A stretch of DNA of 32,726 nucleotides from Bacteroidales bacterium (GCA_022777485.1 JALFGC010000101.1:1-32726); one strand, 5' to 3'. Positions 18,537 to 28,430 are shown, numbered from the stretch's first letter. Notes: generated by a model not told the origin, from the letters alone. Numbers and translations: made by a program.

Positions 18537-18559
18537 GTGCAAAGGTACTACATTTTTTC
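18537..18559 (-). promoter_or_regulatory. Putative -7 region (AAAAAATGTAGTACCTTTGC on minus) of pepT
   Basis: TACCTTTG on the minus strand upstream of pepT. Confidence 0.5.
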
Positions 18560-18627
18560 TCAATTTCCAAATTTTTTACATAAAAAAAGTAACTGGTGCA
18601 AAAAATAGCACCAATTACTCTCCTTAG

Positions 18628-19551
18628 TTATAGTACAATATCCATTTTCTTCCAGTCTCCTGCCGCAAATGCCAAGATGTTGTCGCACACATTCTCGCAC
18701 ATATCTAATCGTCCTTCCCAAGTGCCTGTACCCGTATGGGGCGATAGTAGCACATTATCCATCTCCAGCAGTGCAGGGCTAATCATCGGCTCATGCTCGA
18801 ACACATCCATCGCTGCTCCTGCTATCTCGTTTTCGCGAAGTGCCTCTATCAGTGCGGCTTCGTCCACATGTGCCCCTCGCGCTGTGTTGATAAGATAAGC
18901 CGTCGGCTTCATCATCCGCAACTCTCGCGTACTGATTAGGTGGTGAACAGCAGCGGTGTAGGGTAGGTTAAGCGACACAAAATCAGCCGTCTGCAAAAGT
19001 TCATCAAAGCCGAGAAACTGCGCCTCATAACGTCCCTCAATATCCTCAGGAAGTCGATGTCTATTATGGTAAATGATTTGCATTCCGCTTGCCAAGGCTC
19101 GTCGTGCCAGCGACTGTCCTATGCGACCCATTCCTATGATTCCCAATGTCTTCCCATACAGCGAATGGCTCAGGTTGTTCATCACGCCAAACGGCTCTGC
19201 GGTCCCTGCTCGCAACTGTCGGTCAAACTCTGCTGTCCGTCGTGCTATGCCTATCATCAGCGCAAATGCTAACTCCGCCGTCGGCTCTATCACAGGCTGC
19301 GGTGTGTTGGTTACGCGAATGTCTCGCTCACGGCATGCCTCCAAGTCGATATTGTTATAACCTACGCCGAAGTTAGCCACTAACCGAAGCCGCGGCATGC
19401 CGGCAATCATCTCCCGCGAAACAGGCTTATCAAAAGTGGATACCAACACTTCTGCCTCCTCGAAAGGCGCATAGAGCCCAAACTGCCCTTTGTTGTATGT
19501 CAGTCGCCGAAATCCTTCAGCAGGCAGTTGTGTAGTGAAAGCGATTTGCAT
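18628..19551 (-). CDS. D-isomer-specific 2-hydroxyacid dehydrogenase
   Basis: GKTLGIIGMGRIGQSLARRALASGMQIIYHNRH, NTARGAHVDEAALIEAL, LLSPHTGTGTWEGR. ATG at 19551 (MQIAFTTQLPAEGF) likely. Confidence 0.92.
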   Translation of the reverse strand: MQIAFTTQLPAEGFRRLTYNKGQFGLYAPFEEAEVLVSTFDKPVSREMIAGMPRLRLVANFGVGYNNIDLEACRERDIRVTNTPQPVIEPTAELAFALMIGIARRTAEFDRQLRAGTAEPFGVMNNLSHSLYGKTLGIIGMGRIGQSLARRALASGMQIIYHNRHRLPEDIEGRYEAQFLGFDELLQTADFVSLNLPYTAAVHHLISTRELRMMKPTAYLINTARGAHVDEAALIEALRENEIAGAAMDVFEHEPMISPALLEMDNVLLSPHTGTGTWEGRLDMCENVCDNILAFAAGDWKKMDIVL

Positions 19552-19634
19552 TGTGGGTTTGAGATAAGGTGTTGTTTTATAATCCGTTGGCAAAGGTTCT
19601 GCTTTTTTCAAAGATATGCAAATAAAAGGGCATG

Positions 19635-21107
19635 CTATTCCTCAAACTGGTAGCAGCCGGCATCGGGGCGCTTATTCGCTCGGCTAATGCCATTGCGGTC
19701 AAAGGGATAGGGGAGAGCAGCAATAGAGTCGCCTATGCCTCTGGCAGGCGAGAGGGTGTCGAGACGGAAATCATAGTAGCGGTACTCCTTATATTTATAA
19801 TAGGTATTGCGGAAAACCTCCACGGTGTCTTCTTCCGACCAATAGATATTGCTGTGTGCATGGGGAATGGTCAGCGAGTCGGTCTTGAGGTAGTTGCCGT
19901 ACCATTCGCCGGCGTAGTATTGCGGCAGGGGAGTTGCCAACACTAATTGATTGCGCCTACTGCCTGTGATAATCGAGTTGCGCACACTTACATTCGTAGC
20001 CGCACCTGTCTTGCTTAGGTTATTGATGTACACGCCTGCTACATCTTCTTTCTGCGTCGATTGGATGTTCACATTGGTAGAGCCGAAATAGGAAGCAATG
20101 GTGGTATGCACAATGTCGTACTCGCCTCCGTCCAGATACAGGCAGTAGGAAGCGCAGTTGCTAATCTCCGTATTGGCAATGGTGGCATTGGTGTTTTGGA
20201 GCACTACGCCATACAAAGCATGGTTGTGCAGCCGACTATTCTGGAGGAAGAGCGAGGGCAGGTCTTCTGTTCGCTCGCTGTAGCAGTAGAGTCCGATATT
20301 TCCTCCCTCGCAGGTAAGAAAATCGAAGGCATAGGTAGCGCTTGGTGCGTCTTTGTAGTTGAGCAGATAAAGCCCGTCCCACATACCTGCGGCATAGCGG
20401 TAGGGAACGGAGTCGAAGAGCCTGTCTAAACGGTCTCCACGCATGGTAATCGGCTGATTCATAGTGCCTACGGCTTCCATATCGCCCAAAGCAAAAATAG
20501 CCGCTCCTTGGTGCATATACAGCGTAGCCCCTGCCTCAATGCTCATCTTCCCGCCTATCAAAACCGAGTCGTAAATCAGGTATGGTTTATCGCGTTTGAA
20601 GACAAAGTCCCGCGCATACTCCGTGCGTCTTTTTGCGCTACGAATCAATACTACATCCTGCCCGTAGGCTTCGAGTATCACTTGCTGTACTCCTTGCGGT
20701 AAGCCGAAGAGCAGTGTGTCGCAAATGAATACCGGCGAGTTGCTGTCCTGCGGGTCGATGGTGGCACGGATAAAGACAAACATCGAATCCCCGCCAGCGA
20801 TGGTAATCTTTCTTCCTTGATTGGCTGGTGAGGAGCCTCCGTCCAGAGGCTCTCCATTCATATTCACGCGGAAGTATTTGCCGTTAGCCAATGCTACGCG
20901 CTCTATCTGCAGTGCATTCTTGTTGGGATTGAAGACCATTAGCCGTTGCGTAGAAGAGCCGATGGAGGTGAATACTGTGTCAAACAGCACGGTATCCCGA
21001 GAGAAAGCCAAACGGCAGTTCGGGTCATCGGTGAGACGGTCGGCTTGGCAACCGAATAGTAGCCCGATGAGGCAGAGAAGCAATATACCAATAGAATACT
21101 TGCGCAT
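19635..21107 (-). CDS. Conserved Bacteroidales lipoprotein, possible right-handed beta-helix
   Basis: Lipobox CLIGLLFGC; mid-region with short repeated strands (NSRLHNHALYGVVLQNTNATIANTEISNCASYCLYLDGG) resembling parallel beta-helix rungs. Confidence 0.7.
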   Translation of the reverse strand: MRKYSIGILLLCLIGLLFGCQADRLTDDPNCRLAFSRDTVLFDTVFTSIGSSTQRLMVFNPNKNALQIERVALANGKYFRVNMNGEPLDGGSSPANQGRKITIAGGDSMFVFIRATIDPQDSNSPVFICDTLLFGLPQGVQQVILEAYGQDVVLIRSAKRRTEYARDFVFKRDKPYLIYDSVLIGGKMSIEAGATLYMHQGAAIFALGDMEAVGTMNQPITMRGDRLDRLFDSVPYRYAAGMWDGLYLLNYKDAPSATYAFDFLTCEGGNIGLYCYSERTEDLPSLFLQNSRLHNHALYGVVLQNTNATIANTEISNCASYCLYLDGGEYDIVHTTIASYFGSTNVNIQSTQKEDVAGVYINNLSKTGAATNVSVRNSIITGSRRNQLVLATPLPQYYAGEWYGNYLKTDSLTIPHAHSNIYWSEEDTVEVFRNTYYKYKEYRYYDFRLDTLSPARGIGDSIAALPYPFDRNGISRANKRPDAGCYQFEE

Positions 21108-21890
21108 TTATTCAAAGTTGAAAGTGAGTACCAATGCCCTGTTGAGCATCTTTTTCATAGGACCGGTGAATACCTGCTGTTCGGGGAGGGGATCCGTATA
21201 AGTATCAATGGTTTTCAGTTGGTTAGCAAAACCTACTCGGTAAGTCAATTGGGGGCAGAACTTAAACCAAGAGAAATAGAAATCACACCCAAGTCCGCCT
21301 TCTACAAACCCATCGAACACTTTTGTTTGCACATAATCTTCCACCTTACTCGGGTTCACATTGAACGCTACGCCACCGCCCACCAGCAGATAAGGTCGGT
21401 AGTTGCGTTCGCGGCTGGCAGACCATTTTAAGTAAACAGGGACGGAAATGGGAATGCAGAGCAGGTTCTGCGTCTTTATCTTGTCCGGACCTACCTGCCA
21501 ACCCTCGTAGGGACCATTTTTTGTCGCATAGGAGATAGTGCGTTGTGCAAACTCCAAGCCCGGAGTGATACGCAAATTAAGGTGCTTCGACAGCCGCAAG
21601 TCCATTACGAATGCTACCCCAAATCCCGGTAGCAGACTACTTACCCGCGCATACATCACCTCGCCGCCAAGCGGCGCAATAGACTGATGAGAGTCGGTTA
21701 TACCATACGACATGAAGTTCAAACCCAATTGAAACCCCATGTGGAAGAACTTATCGTCCACATATGGGTTATTCTGCCCGTGGCAAGGGATAATCTGCCG
21801 ACCTACCAAAAGTAGGCAGACAAGCAACAATCTGCGAGTTAATACTTTTAGTTTGTAATTAGGAATTGCCATGTTGCCTCTATTAAACAA
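21108..21890 (-). CDS. porT: PorT-like outer-membrane beta-barrel protein (type IX secretion family)
   Basis: FFHMGFQLGLNFMSY, LPGFGVAFVMDLRLSKHLNLRITPGLEFAQR, NYRPYLLVGGGVAF: matches my recollection of PorT/SprT conserved blocks. Start may be internal (MAIPNYK at 21872). Confidence 0.72.
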   Translation of the reverse strand: MFNRGNMAIPNYKLKVLTRRLLLVCLLLVGRQIIPCHGQNNPYVDDKFFHMGFQLGLNFMSYGITDSHQSIAPLGGEVMYARVSSLLPGFGVAFVMDLRLSKHLNLRITPGLEFAQRTISYATKNGPYEGWQVGPDKIKTQNLLCIPISVPVYLKWSASRERNYRPYLLVGGGVAFNVNPSKVEDYVQTKVFDGFVEGGLGCDFYFSWFKFCPQLTYRVGFANQLKTIDTYTDPLPEQQVFTGPMKKMLNRALVLTFNFE

Positions 21891-21896
21891 TTAGCA

Positions 21897-22337
21897 TTAG
21901 CTATTCAGAAGCCATTCTACCGCTTCGGCATAGCATTTGATGCCAATTCCCATGATAGTGTGTTGGCAGACGTCGGTCAGGAGACTGATTTGCCGAAAGG
22001 CTTCCCGCTGCCGAATATCCGAAATATGCACCTCTACCACAGGGACGGGCACTATCGCCACAGCGTCGCGCAGGGCTATGCTAGTGTGGGTGTATCCTCC
22101 AGCATTCAATACCACGCCGTCGTATCCGTTTACTGCATTGGCGTTGCGAAAAGCACACTCCTGCAAACGGTCAATCAAGCATCCCTCGTGGTTACTCTGG
22201 TAGTAGTCCAGCGACACCTCGGGGAACTGCCGACGGAGGTCGTTAAGCACATCTTCCATGGTCTTGCTACCATAGATATCGGGCTCGCGTCGCCCTAACA
22301 TATTTAGGTTGGGTCCGTTGATAATCAGGATACGCAT
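21897..22337 (-). CDS. aroQ: 3-dehydroquinate dehydratase, type II
   Basis: ILIINGPNLNMLGRREPDIYGS, YQSNHEGCLID, VVLNAGGYTHTSIALRDA, VPVVEVHISDI. Confidence 0.97.
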   Translation of the reverse strand: MRILIINGPNLNMLGRREPDIYGSKTMEDVLNDLRRQFPEVSLDYYQSNHEGCLIDRLQECAFRNANAVNGYDGVVLNAGGYTHTSIALRDAVAIVPVPVVEVHISDIRQREAFRQISLLTDVCQHTIMGIGIKCYAEAVEWLLNS

Positions 22338-22487
22338 AGGTTTTGCTGTGTTCAGTTAAATTCTTTTACTCCATTAAAAGCCATTAAAGAATCATTAAAA
22401 ACTTTTAGGGCGGTCTGTTTGTGGGTCTTCGCGGAGATATAGTGCTTCATGCAAATCTGCCGCTGAAAGTAAGATGATAGACAGTAT

Positions 22488-22551
22488 ATGCTCTCGGTTA
22501 TCCTACGTATATCCTACGTATATCCTACGTATATCCTACGTAATGCTCTCG
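22488..22551. repeat. Four exact 11-bp repeats (TATCCTACGTA)x4 between 9-bp direct repeats ATGCTCTCG
   Basis: 22499-22542 tatcctacgta x4; atgctctcg at 22488-22496 and 22543-22551, 55 bp apart (5 x 11). Confidence 0.95.
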
Positions 22552-22601
22552 TGTTGGACTATGTAGGAAAGGCTTTTATGTTAGGGGGCTCTTTGTCGGT
22601 T

Positions 22602-24617
22602 CTATCTTGCGCCTGAGATGGAGAGCAGGAACTCATCGTTGTTCTCCGTTCGCTCCATCACCCCTTTCAGTCTCTCCATCGCCTCAATGCCGTTCATATC
22701 GCTCAGTTGTTTGCGAATCATCCACATGCGGGAGAGCACATCCTGCGGTAGCAGCAAGTCGTCGCGGCGGGTGCTAGAAGCGGGTATGTCCACCGCGGGG
22801 AAAATACGCTTGTTTGCCAGTTTGCGGTCGAGTTGCAACTCCATGTTGCCCGTCCCCTTGAATTCTTCGAAGATGACATCATCCATTTTGCTGCCTGTCT
22901 CGGTGAGTGCGGTGGCGATAATCGTCAGGCTACCACCGTTTTCTATGTTTCGTGCCGCTCCGAAGAAACGCTTTGGCTTGTGCAAGGCTTGCGCCTCCAC
23001 ACCTCCGGATAGCACTTTGCCGCTGGATGGCGCTACGGTGTTGTATGCGCGTGCCAGACGCGTAATGGAGTCGAGCAGAATCACCACATCGTGTCCGCTT
23101 TCGACCAGTCGTTTGGCTTTCTCGTGCACGATGTTCGCCACCTTTACATGGTTCTCTGCAGGCTCGTCGAAGGTAGAGGCTATCACCTCCGCATTCACGC
23201 TCCGCGCCATGTCCGTTACCTCTTCGGGACGCTCGTCTATCAGCAGCACAATCATATACACCTCGGGGTGGTTGGCAGCAATGGCATTGGCGATGTTCTT
23301 GAGCAGCACGGTCTTACCCGTCTTCGGCTGCGCCACAATCAGTCCGCGTTGCCCTTTGCCGATGGGGGCAAAGAGGTCGATGATACGGATGGAAAGCGGG
23401 TCGTTTTTGCCTGTGCAGAGGCGGAACTTCTCGGTAGGGAAGAGTGCGGTCAGGTTTTCGAAAGCGATACGATTTTTGGCTAACTCTGGGTCTAATCCGT
23501 TGATTCGTATCACTTTATCCATCGGGAAGAACTTATCGGGGTCTTTGTTCACGCGGATAGTGCACTCTACGGTGTCGCCTGGCTTCAGCCCGTATTGCCG
23601 AATCTGGTCTTTCGATACATAGATATCGTCCGGCGAGGGCAGGTAGTCGTAGTCGGCAGAGCGCAAGAACCCATAGCCGTCTGGGGTGTTCTCCAGTGTA
23701 CCCATTGCTATCACATTCTCTTTCAGGTCGATAGCCGGGCGCTGCTCCTTTTGTGGTTGTTTCTGCGTTTGTTGCGCTTCGGTGGGTTGCTGTGGTAGAT
23801 TAGTAGTTTGCAGGAACTCTTGCTCAGCGGACGCAGCATCTGCATTTTCATTCGACTCCGCGTTTGTTTCGTTAGAGGCGTTTAGTACGCCGGTGTTTGC
23901 GTCCATCAATTCGGCAGTCTCATCTTCCTCAGCGGCTTTCTTCTTGCGGCTGCGTCTTTTCTTCGTTCCTTCTTGCGCAGCGGCTTCGGCAACAGCAGCG
24001 ATAGCCGCTGCGTCTTCCTCAATAGCAACGGGTTCTTGGGCGGGTGCAACAGATGCCTTCTCGTCGCTCGTGGTCTCTTCGGCGGCTTTCGGCTTTTGCA
24101 TAGCCTGTCCGCGCATAGTCAGTACATCACCTATGCTGGGCTTTTTCTTTTTCGCTTCTGCTATTGCCTCGTCTTCCGGAAGGGCTACGGGATTGATTTC
24201 CAGCACGGAAGGCACAGCAATCACCGGCGCCGGTTCTTGCAGTTTCGGCAGCGGCTTGCGTGCCTCAATGGCGCGTACGGTCTTGTTTTGCTTGTGGTTG
24301 TTTTGTTTTAACTGCTCCTGCATCTCTTTCATCTGCTCCTGCTCGTTGCCCACGGTAGCGACCACTGTCTCACTCTTCATTCCTTGGGTCTCCACTTTCT
24401 TCACGGTCTTGGTGCCGCGGGTACGCACGCGGCGCTCTGCTTTCGCATCTTCTTTGGCTTGCACTTCGCGAGCACGGTTATCCGCCTGAGCATCTAAGAT
24501 AGCATAACTAATCTCGCGCAACGATTGCGACCGACGGGGCTTCAAACCCATCTGTTCAGCAATAGTGCGCACTTCTTCGAGCGTCATACGCTCCAGTTTG
24601 TTCAATTCGTATTGCAT
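22602..24617 (-). CDS. rho: Transcription termination factor Rho with long N-terminal low-complexity insert
   Basis: [25 protein letters not shown] (P-loop), [20 protein letters not shown]-type motif, [26 protein letters not shown]; about 250 aa rich in E/A/K/Q between the N-terminal helix bundle and the RNA-binding domain. Confidence 0.97.
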   Translation of the reverse strand: MQYELNKLERMTLEEVRTIAEQMGLKPRRSQSLREISYAILDAQADNRAREVQAKEDAKAERRVRTRGTKTVKKVETQGMKSETVVATVGNEQEQMKEMQEQLKQNNHKQNKTVRAIEARKPLPKLQEPAPVIAVPSVLEINPVALPEDEAIAEAKKKKPSIGDVLTMRGQAMQKPKAAEETTSDEKASVAPAQEPVAIEEDAAAIAAVAEAAAQEGTKKRRSRKKKAAEEDETAELMDANTGVLNASNETNAESNENADAASAEQEFLQTTNLPQQPTEAQQTQKQPQKEQRPAIDLKENVIAMGTLENTPDGYGFLRSADYDYLPSPDDIYVSKDQIRQYGLKPGDTVECTIRVNKDPDKFFPMDKVIRINGLDPELAKNRIAFENLTALFPTEKFRLCTGKNDPLSIRIIDLFAPIGKGQRGLIVAQPKTGKTVLLKNIANAIAANHPEVYMIVLLIDERPEEVTDMARSVNAEVIASTFDEPAENHVKVANIVHEKAKRLVESGHDVVILLDSITRLARAYNTVAPSSGKVLSGGVEAQALHKPKRFFGAARNIENGGSLTIIATALTETGSKMDDVIFEEFKGTGNMELQLDRKLANKRIFPAVDIPASSTRRDDLLLPQDVLSRMWMIRKQLSDMNGIEAMERLKGVMERTENNDEFLLSISGAR

Positions 24618-24794
24618 ATAATAATAAGGATAGATTCTATGTAAGAGCGCTCCACCATTAGATACTATGTTGTCTATCTCCTAACAACTTAGTGGATTAA
24701 CCTCAAACAGCGCGTAGCGCAGTTAACAATAAAGAATAATTGGGAAAGAAAGGCTATTAGCAAGACACTAAATCATCGCCTGTACAAAATCGTG

Positions 24795-24816
24795 TGCAAA
24801 GGTACGAAAAAAAAAT
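24795..24816 (-). promoter_or_regulatory. Putative rho promoter -7 region (TTTTTTTTTCGTACCTTTGC on minus)
   Basis: TACCTTTG on the minus strand, about 180 bp upstream of rho. Confidence 0.5.
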
Positions 24817-25003
24817 GATATATGCAAGTATTTTCCTTTTGCGAGGGCAAAAAAAATAAAAAATAATCATTTTCTTTTTATTTTTGTCGGTAAAACTATT
24901 TGCGAGACTGAATTTTCGTGAGGATTATATGCTAATAGATAGTACACACTGCTCGCTCGGTAGGTGTTTGTTTAGTAAAAATGCAAAGTAGGCTTGCATA
25001 TTC

Positions 25004-25030
25004 CAAAAAAAAGCAGTAACTTTGCAGCCG
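25004..25030 (+). promoter_or_regulatory. Putative promoter (AAAAAAAAGCAGTAACTTTGCAGCCG) of the DUF2723 gene
   Basis: TAACTTTG with A-tract/GCAGTA context. Confidence 0.55.
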
Positions 25031-25044
25031 ATTTGTGTTATTTG

Positions 25045-25067
25045 TAAACTCTAAACTCTCAACTCTA
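25045..25067. repeat. Heptamer array TAAACTC TAAACTC TCAACTC ending 2 bp before the DUF2723 start codon
   Basis: Read directly: taaactctaaactctcaactcta-atg. Confidence 0.88.
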
Positions 25068-28000
25068 ATGAAGAAGTTTAATCTATGGGATACTCTTTGC
25101 GGCTGGGTGGTGTTTGCCATCGCGGCAACGGTGTATCTCCTTACTATCGAACCCACCGCCAGTTTTTGGGATTGCGGTGAGTTTATTGCCAGTGCGCATA
25201 AGTTGGATGTAGGACATCCGCCCGGAGCACCGTTCTTCATGCTGATGGGGCATTTCGCGAGCCTCTTTGCTATGGACAACGGGCATGTGGCTATGTGCGT
25301 GAATGCCATGTCGGCATTGGCTTCGGCGTTCACCATCCTCTTCCTCTTCTGGACAATCACCGCGCTGGCAAAGCGGCTGGTGAAACCCGATTCGCTATGG
25401 AAAGGTATTGGCGTGCTGATGGCTGGCGCCGTCGGGGCATTGGCTTATACATTCTCCGACACGTTTTGGTTCTCCGCTGTGGAGGGCGAGGTATATGCCA
25501 GTTCGTCCCTATTCACCGCGATTGTGTTCTGGCTTATCCTCAAGTGGGACGAGCAGGCAGATGAGGCGGGTTCGGATAAATGGCTGATACTCATCGCCTA
25601 CCTGATGGGCTTGTCTATTGGTGTCCACCTGCTGAACTTGCTGACCATCCCCGCTATCGTGTTGGTATGCTATTTCCGTCGCTATCCCTTCTCGTGGAAG
25701 GGCGTATGTGTGGCCTTCTTGGCATCGGTGGCTATCTTGGCGTTTATCCTCTACGGTATCATCCCGGGCTTCCCGACGGTAGCAGGTTGGTTTGAGTTGC
25801 TGTTCGTTAACGGGCTCGGATGTCCGTTCAATACCGGACTGGCAGTGTATATCGTGCTGACTATCATTGCCTTGGGCGTGGCTATTTGGCTCACCGCAGG
25901 CAAGGACGAGGAAGAACAAAACGGGCTGACTACGCCGCAGATAGTATCCTTCGTCTGCGCGTTTGCGCTCTCGGGAGCAGCATTCCTGTTCGAAAAATGG
26001 TGGATGGGAGTGCTGGTATCGGCAGCATTGGTCGGACTATTGCTTTGGAAGAAGCAGGTGGTGTCCGCTCGACTCCTCAACACGGCTGCACTCATGGTAG
26101 CAGTTATTCTCATCGGCTACAGCAGTTATGCGGCTTTGGTTATCCGCTCCTCGGCACAGACACCTATGGACCAGAACTCGCCCGATAATGTCTTCTCGCT
26201 CAAATACTACCTCAACCGTGAGCAGTACGGCGACCGTCCGCTCTTCTACGGACAGACCTACAACGCCCCCGTGAAACTGGAGGTAAAAGGCAATATGTGT
26301 ATTCCTATTGAGAAACAAGGGCATGCACAATATGCTCCCGCACCGGAAGTGGAGGGCGAGAAAGACCGCTATGTAGTAACCGGATACAAGACTTCCTATG
26401 TCTTCATGGACGAGTTCATGATGCTCTTCCCGCGCATGTACTCCTCTCAAGCGAGCCATGTGCAGGCATACAAAGAGTGGGCAGAGGTGAAGGGCAAACG
26501 CGTGCGCTACGACTACTGCGGGCAGCAGAAGACAGAGTACTGCCCCACCTTCGGCGAGAACCTGCGATTCTTCTTCCGCTACCAAGTGAACTTCATGTAT
26601 TGGCGCTACTTCATGTGGAACTTTGCAGGTAGGCAGAACGATTTGCAATCCTACGGCGACTTGTCGAAAGGCAATTGGATAAGCGGTATCCCGTTCATTG
26701 ATAATGCCATGCTCGGCGACCAATCGAAACTGCCGACCGAACTGCGCGAGAACAAAGGGCATAATGTCTATTATATGTTGCCGCTATTGCTCGGTCTCAT
26801 CGGTATTGTTTGGCAGTGTGGCAAGCGTACGGCATCGGGTGAGCGCGAAGGCTGGAAGTCGTTTACGCTAACTTTCCTGCTCTTCTTCTTGACGGGACTT
26901 GCCATTGTGGTCTACCTGAACCAAACGCCTTATCAGCCGCGTGAGCGAGACTATGCCTATGCCGGCTCGTTCTATGCTTTCTGTATCTGGATTGGTTTAG
27001 GCGTGCTGGCGCTGACCGATTGGGTGAATGCCGCTGTTAAGAATGAGCGCGCGCGTGCGATTATCGCCGTATTCATCGGTATCGTCTGCCTGCTTGTACC
27101 CGCACAGATGGGGGCGCAAAACTGGGACGACCACGACCGCTCCAACCGCTATGTATGCCGCGACTTCGGCGCTAACTACCTGAAGTCTTGCGAGAAAGAG
27201 GCGGTTATCTTCTGCAACGGAGACAACGACACTTTCCCCCTTTGGTACAACCAAGAGGTGGAGGAAGTGGGCACCGACATCCGCGCTTGCAACCTCTCTT
27301 ACTTGCAGACCGATTGGTATATCGACGCCATGAAACGTCCGTACTACGACTCGCCGGGCTTGCCTATCTCGTGGGAGTACAAAGACTATATGCCCGGTAA
27401 GAACGAGATAGCATGGGTGGACAACAAACTCGGACCTGTGTCGGTGGACAAAGCGTTTGCTTTCCTCCGCTCCGACGACCCGCGCACGAAGAACCGCGAG
27501 GGAGAGAACTACCTGCCGTCTAATCAACTCTATGTAGAGACGCCCTCGGGCGAGCATATCACCTTCCGCTCGGCGCGCCGCTACACACGCTCCGAGATGA
27601 TGATTATGGAGATGCTCTCGCAGAACAGCATGCAAGGCTGGAAGCGTCCGTTCTACTTCGTGGTTACCGCCGGCAACGACTACTACCTCGGCTTGGAGCC
27701 GTATATGGAACTGACGGGTATGGCTTACCGCGTAACTACGGAGCGCAGTGCCGACGGGCAACCGCGGGTGAATACCGAGGTGATGTACGACAACATGATG
27801 CATAAGTTCGCATACGGCAATGTGAATATGCCGGGTATCTATCTGGACGAGAACACAATGCGTATGTGTCGCACCCACCGACTGATGTTCACCCAACTGG
27901 CAGAGGCGCTCATCCGCGAGGGCAAGCGTGATAAAGCCATTGAAGTGCTGGACTATGCCGAGGAAGTGCTGCCGGGCTATAATGTATCTTATGACTACAC

Positions 28001-28262
28001 TTCGGCTTCGATGGCATCAATGTACCTGATGTTAGGCGAGACGGAGAAAGGCAATGCGATACTCGACAAGGTGGCGCAGAATAGCGTGGAGTACCTCGAG
28101 TGGGGTGCATCGTTGGATAAGGCACACCGCTCCGCTGCACAAAGCACCATCCAGCACCACGCTGCCGTGCTCGGATATGTCCTGCAAACGCTCGACCGCT
28201 ACCATCAGAACGAACTCGTGGATAAGTACTACCCGTACTACGAACAATACGCAAGAAGATAA
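25068..28262 (+). CDS. DUF2723 multi-pass membrane protein (glycosyltransferase/TMEM260-like)
   Basis: N-terminal WDTLCGWVVFAIAATVYLLTIEPTASFWDCGEFIASAHKLDVGHPPGAPFFMLMGH is diagnostic for DUF2723; large C-terminal soluble part. ATG at 25068. Confidence 0.92.
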   Translation: MKKFNLWDTLCGWVVFAIAATVYLLTIEPTASFWDCGEFIASAHKLDVGHPPGAPFFMLMGHFASLFAMDNGHVAMCVNAMSALASAFTILFLFWTITALAKRLVKPDSLWKGIGVLMAGAVGALAYTFSDTFWFSAVEGEVYASSSLFTAIVFWLILKWDEQADEAGSDKWLILIAYLMGLSIGVHLLNLLTIPAIVLVCYFRRYPFSWKGVCVAFLASVAILAFILYGIIPGFPTVAGWFELLFVNGLGCPFNTGLAVYIVLTIIALGVAIWLTAGKDEEEQNGLTTPQIVSFVCAFALSGAAFLFEKWWMGVLVSAALVGLLLWKKQVVSARLLNTAALMVAVILIGYSSYAALVIRSSAQTPMDQNSPDNVFSLKYYLNREQYGDRPLFYGQTYNAPVKLEVKGNMCIPIEKQGHAQYAPAPEVEGEKDRYVVTGYKTSYVFMDEFMMLFPRMYSSQASHVQAYKEWAEVKGKRVRYDYCGQQKTEYCPTFGENLRFFFRYQVNFMYWRYFMWNFAGRQNDLQSYGDLSKGNWISGIPFIDNAMLGDQSKLPTELRENKGHNVYYMLPLLLGLIGIVWQCGKRTASGEREGWKSFTLTFLLFFLTGLAIVVYLNQTPYQPRERDYAYAGSFYAFCIWIGLGVLALTDWVNAAVKNERARAIIAVFIGIVCLLVPAQMGAQNWDDHDRSNRYVCRDFGANYLKSCEKEAVIFCNGDNDTFPLWYNQEVEEVGTDIRACNLSYLQTDWYIDAMKRPYYDSPGLPISWEYKDYMPGKNEIAWVDNKLGPVSVDKAFAFLRSDDPRTKNREGENYLPSNQLYVETPSGEHITFRSARRYTRSEMMIMEMLSQNSMQGWKRPFYFVVTAGNDYYLGLEPYMELTGMAYRVTTERSADGQPRVNTEVMYDNMMHKFAYGNVNMPGIYLDENTMRMCRTHRLMFTQLAEALIREGKRDKAIEVLDYAEEVLPGYNVSYDYTSASMASMYLMLGETEKGNAILDKVAQNSVEYLEWGASLDKAHRSAAQSTIQHHAAVLGYVLQTLDRYHQNELVDKYYPYYEQYARR

Positions 28263-28265
28263 TGT

Positions 28266-28430
28266 TTGGATAAAGGATAAAGGACACAGGATAAAGGACT
28301 TATTACCTTCGTCTCTGAGGTTTCAGAGTCGGCACTAATTTGTCTTTCATTCTTCGTCTAATGTACTATTTTGTCTTTCATCCTTTATCCTTTATCCTTC
28401 ATCCAAATAAACATCCTTAATCCTTAATCC
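28266..28430. repeat. Heptamer arrays in inverted orientation (GGATAAA... / ...TTTATCC) plus TTAATCC array before the COG0523 gene
   Basis: ggataaaggataaaggacacaggataaagg near 28267-28297; catcctttatcctttatccttcatcc 28379-28404; catccttaatccttaatcc 28412-28430. Confidence 0.88.

Noticed and set aside
21108-21890. Type IX secretion gene cluster
   Set aside because: Only a PorT-like gene is present; neighbouring genes are housekeeping, so no T9SS cluster is visible here.
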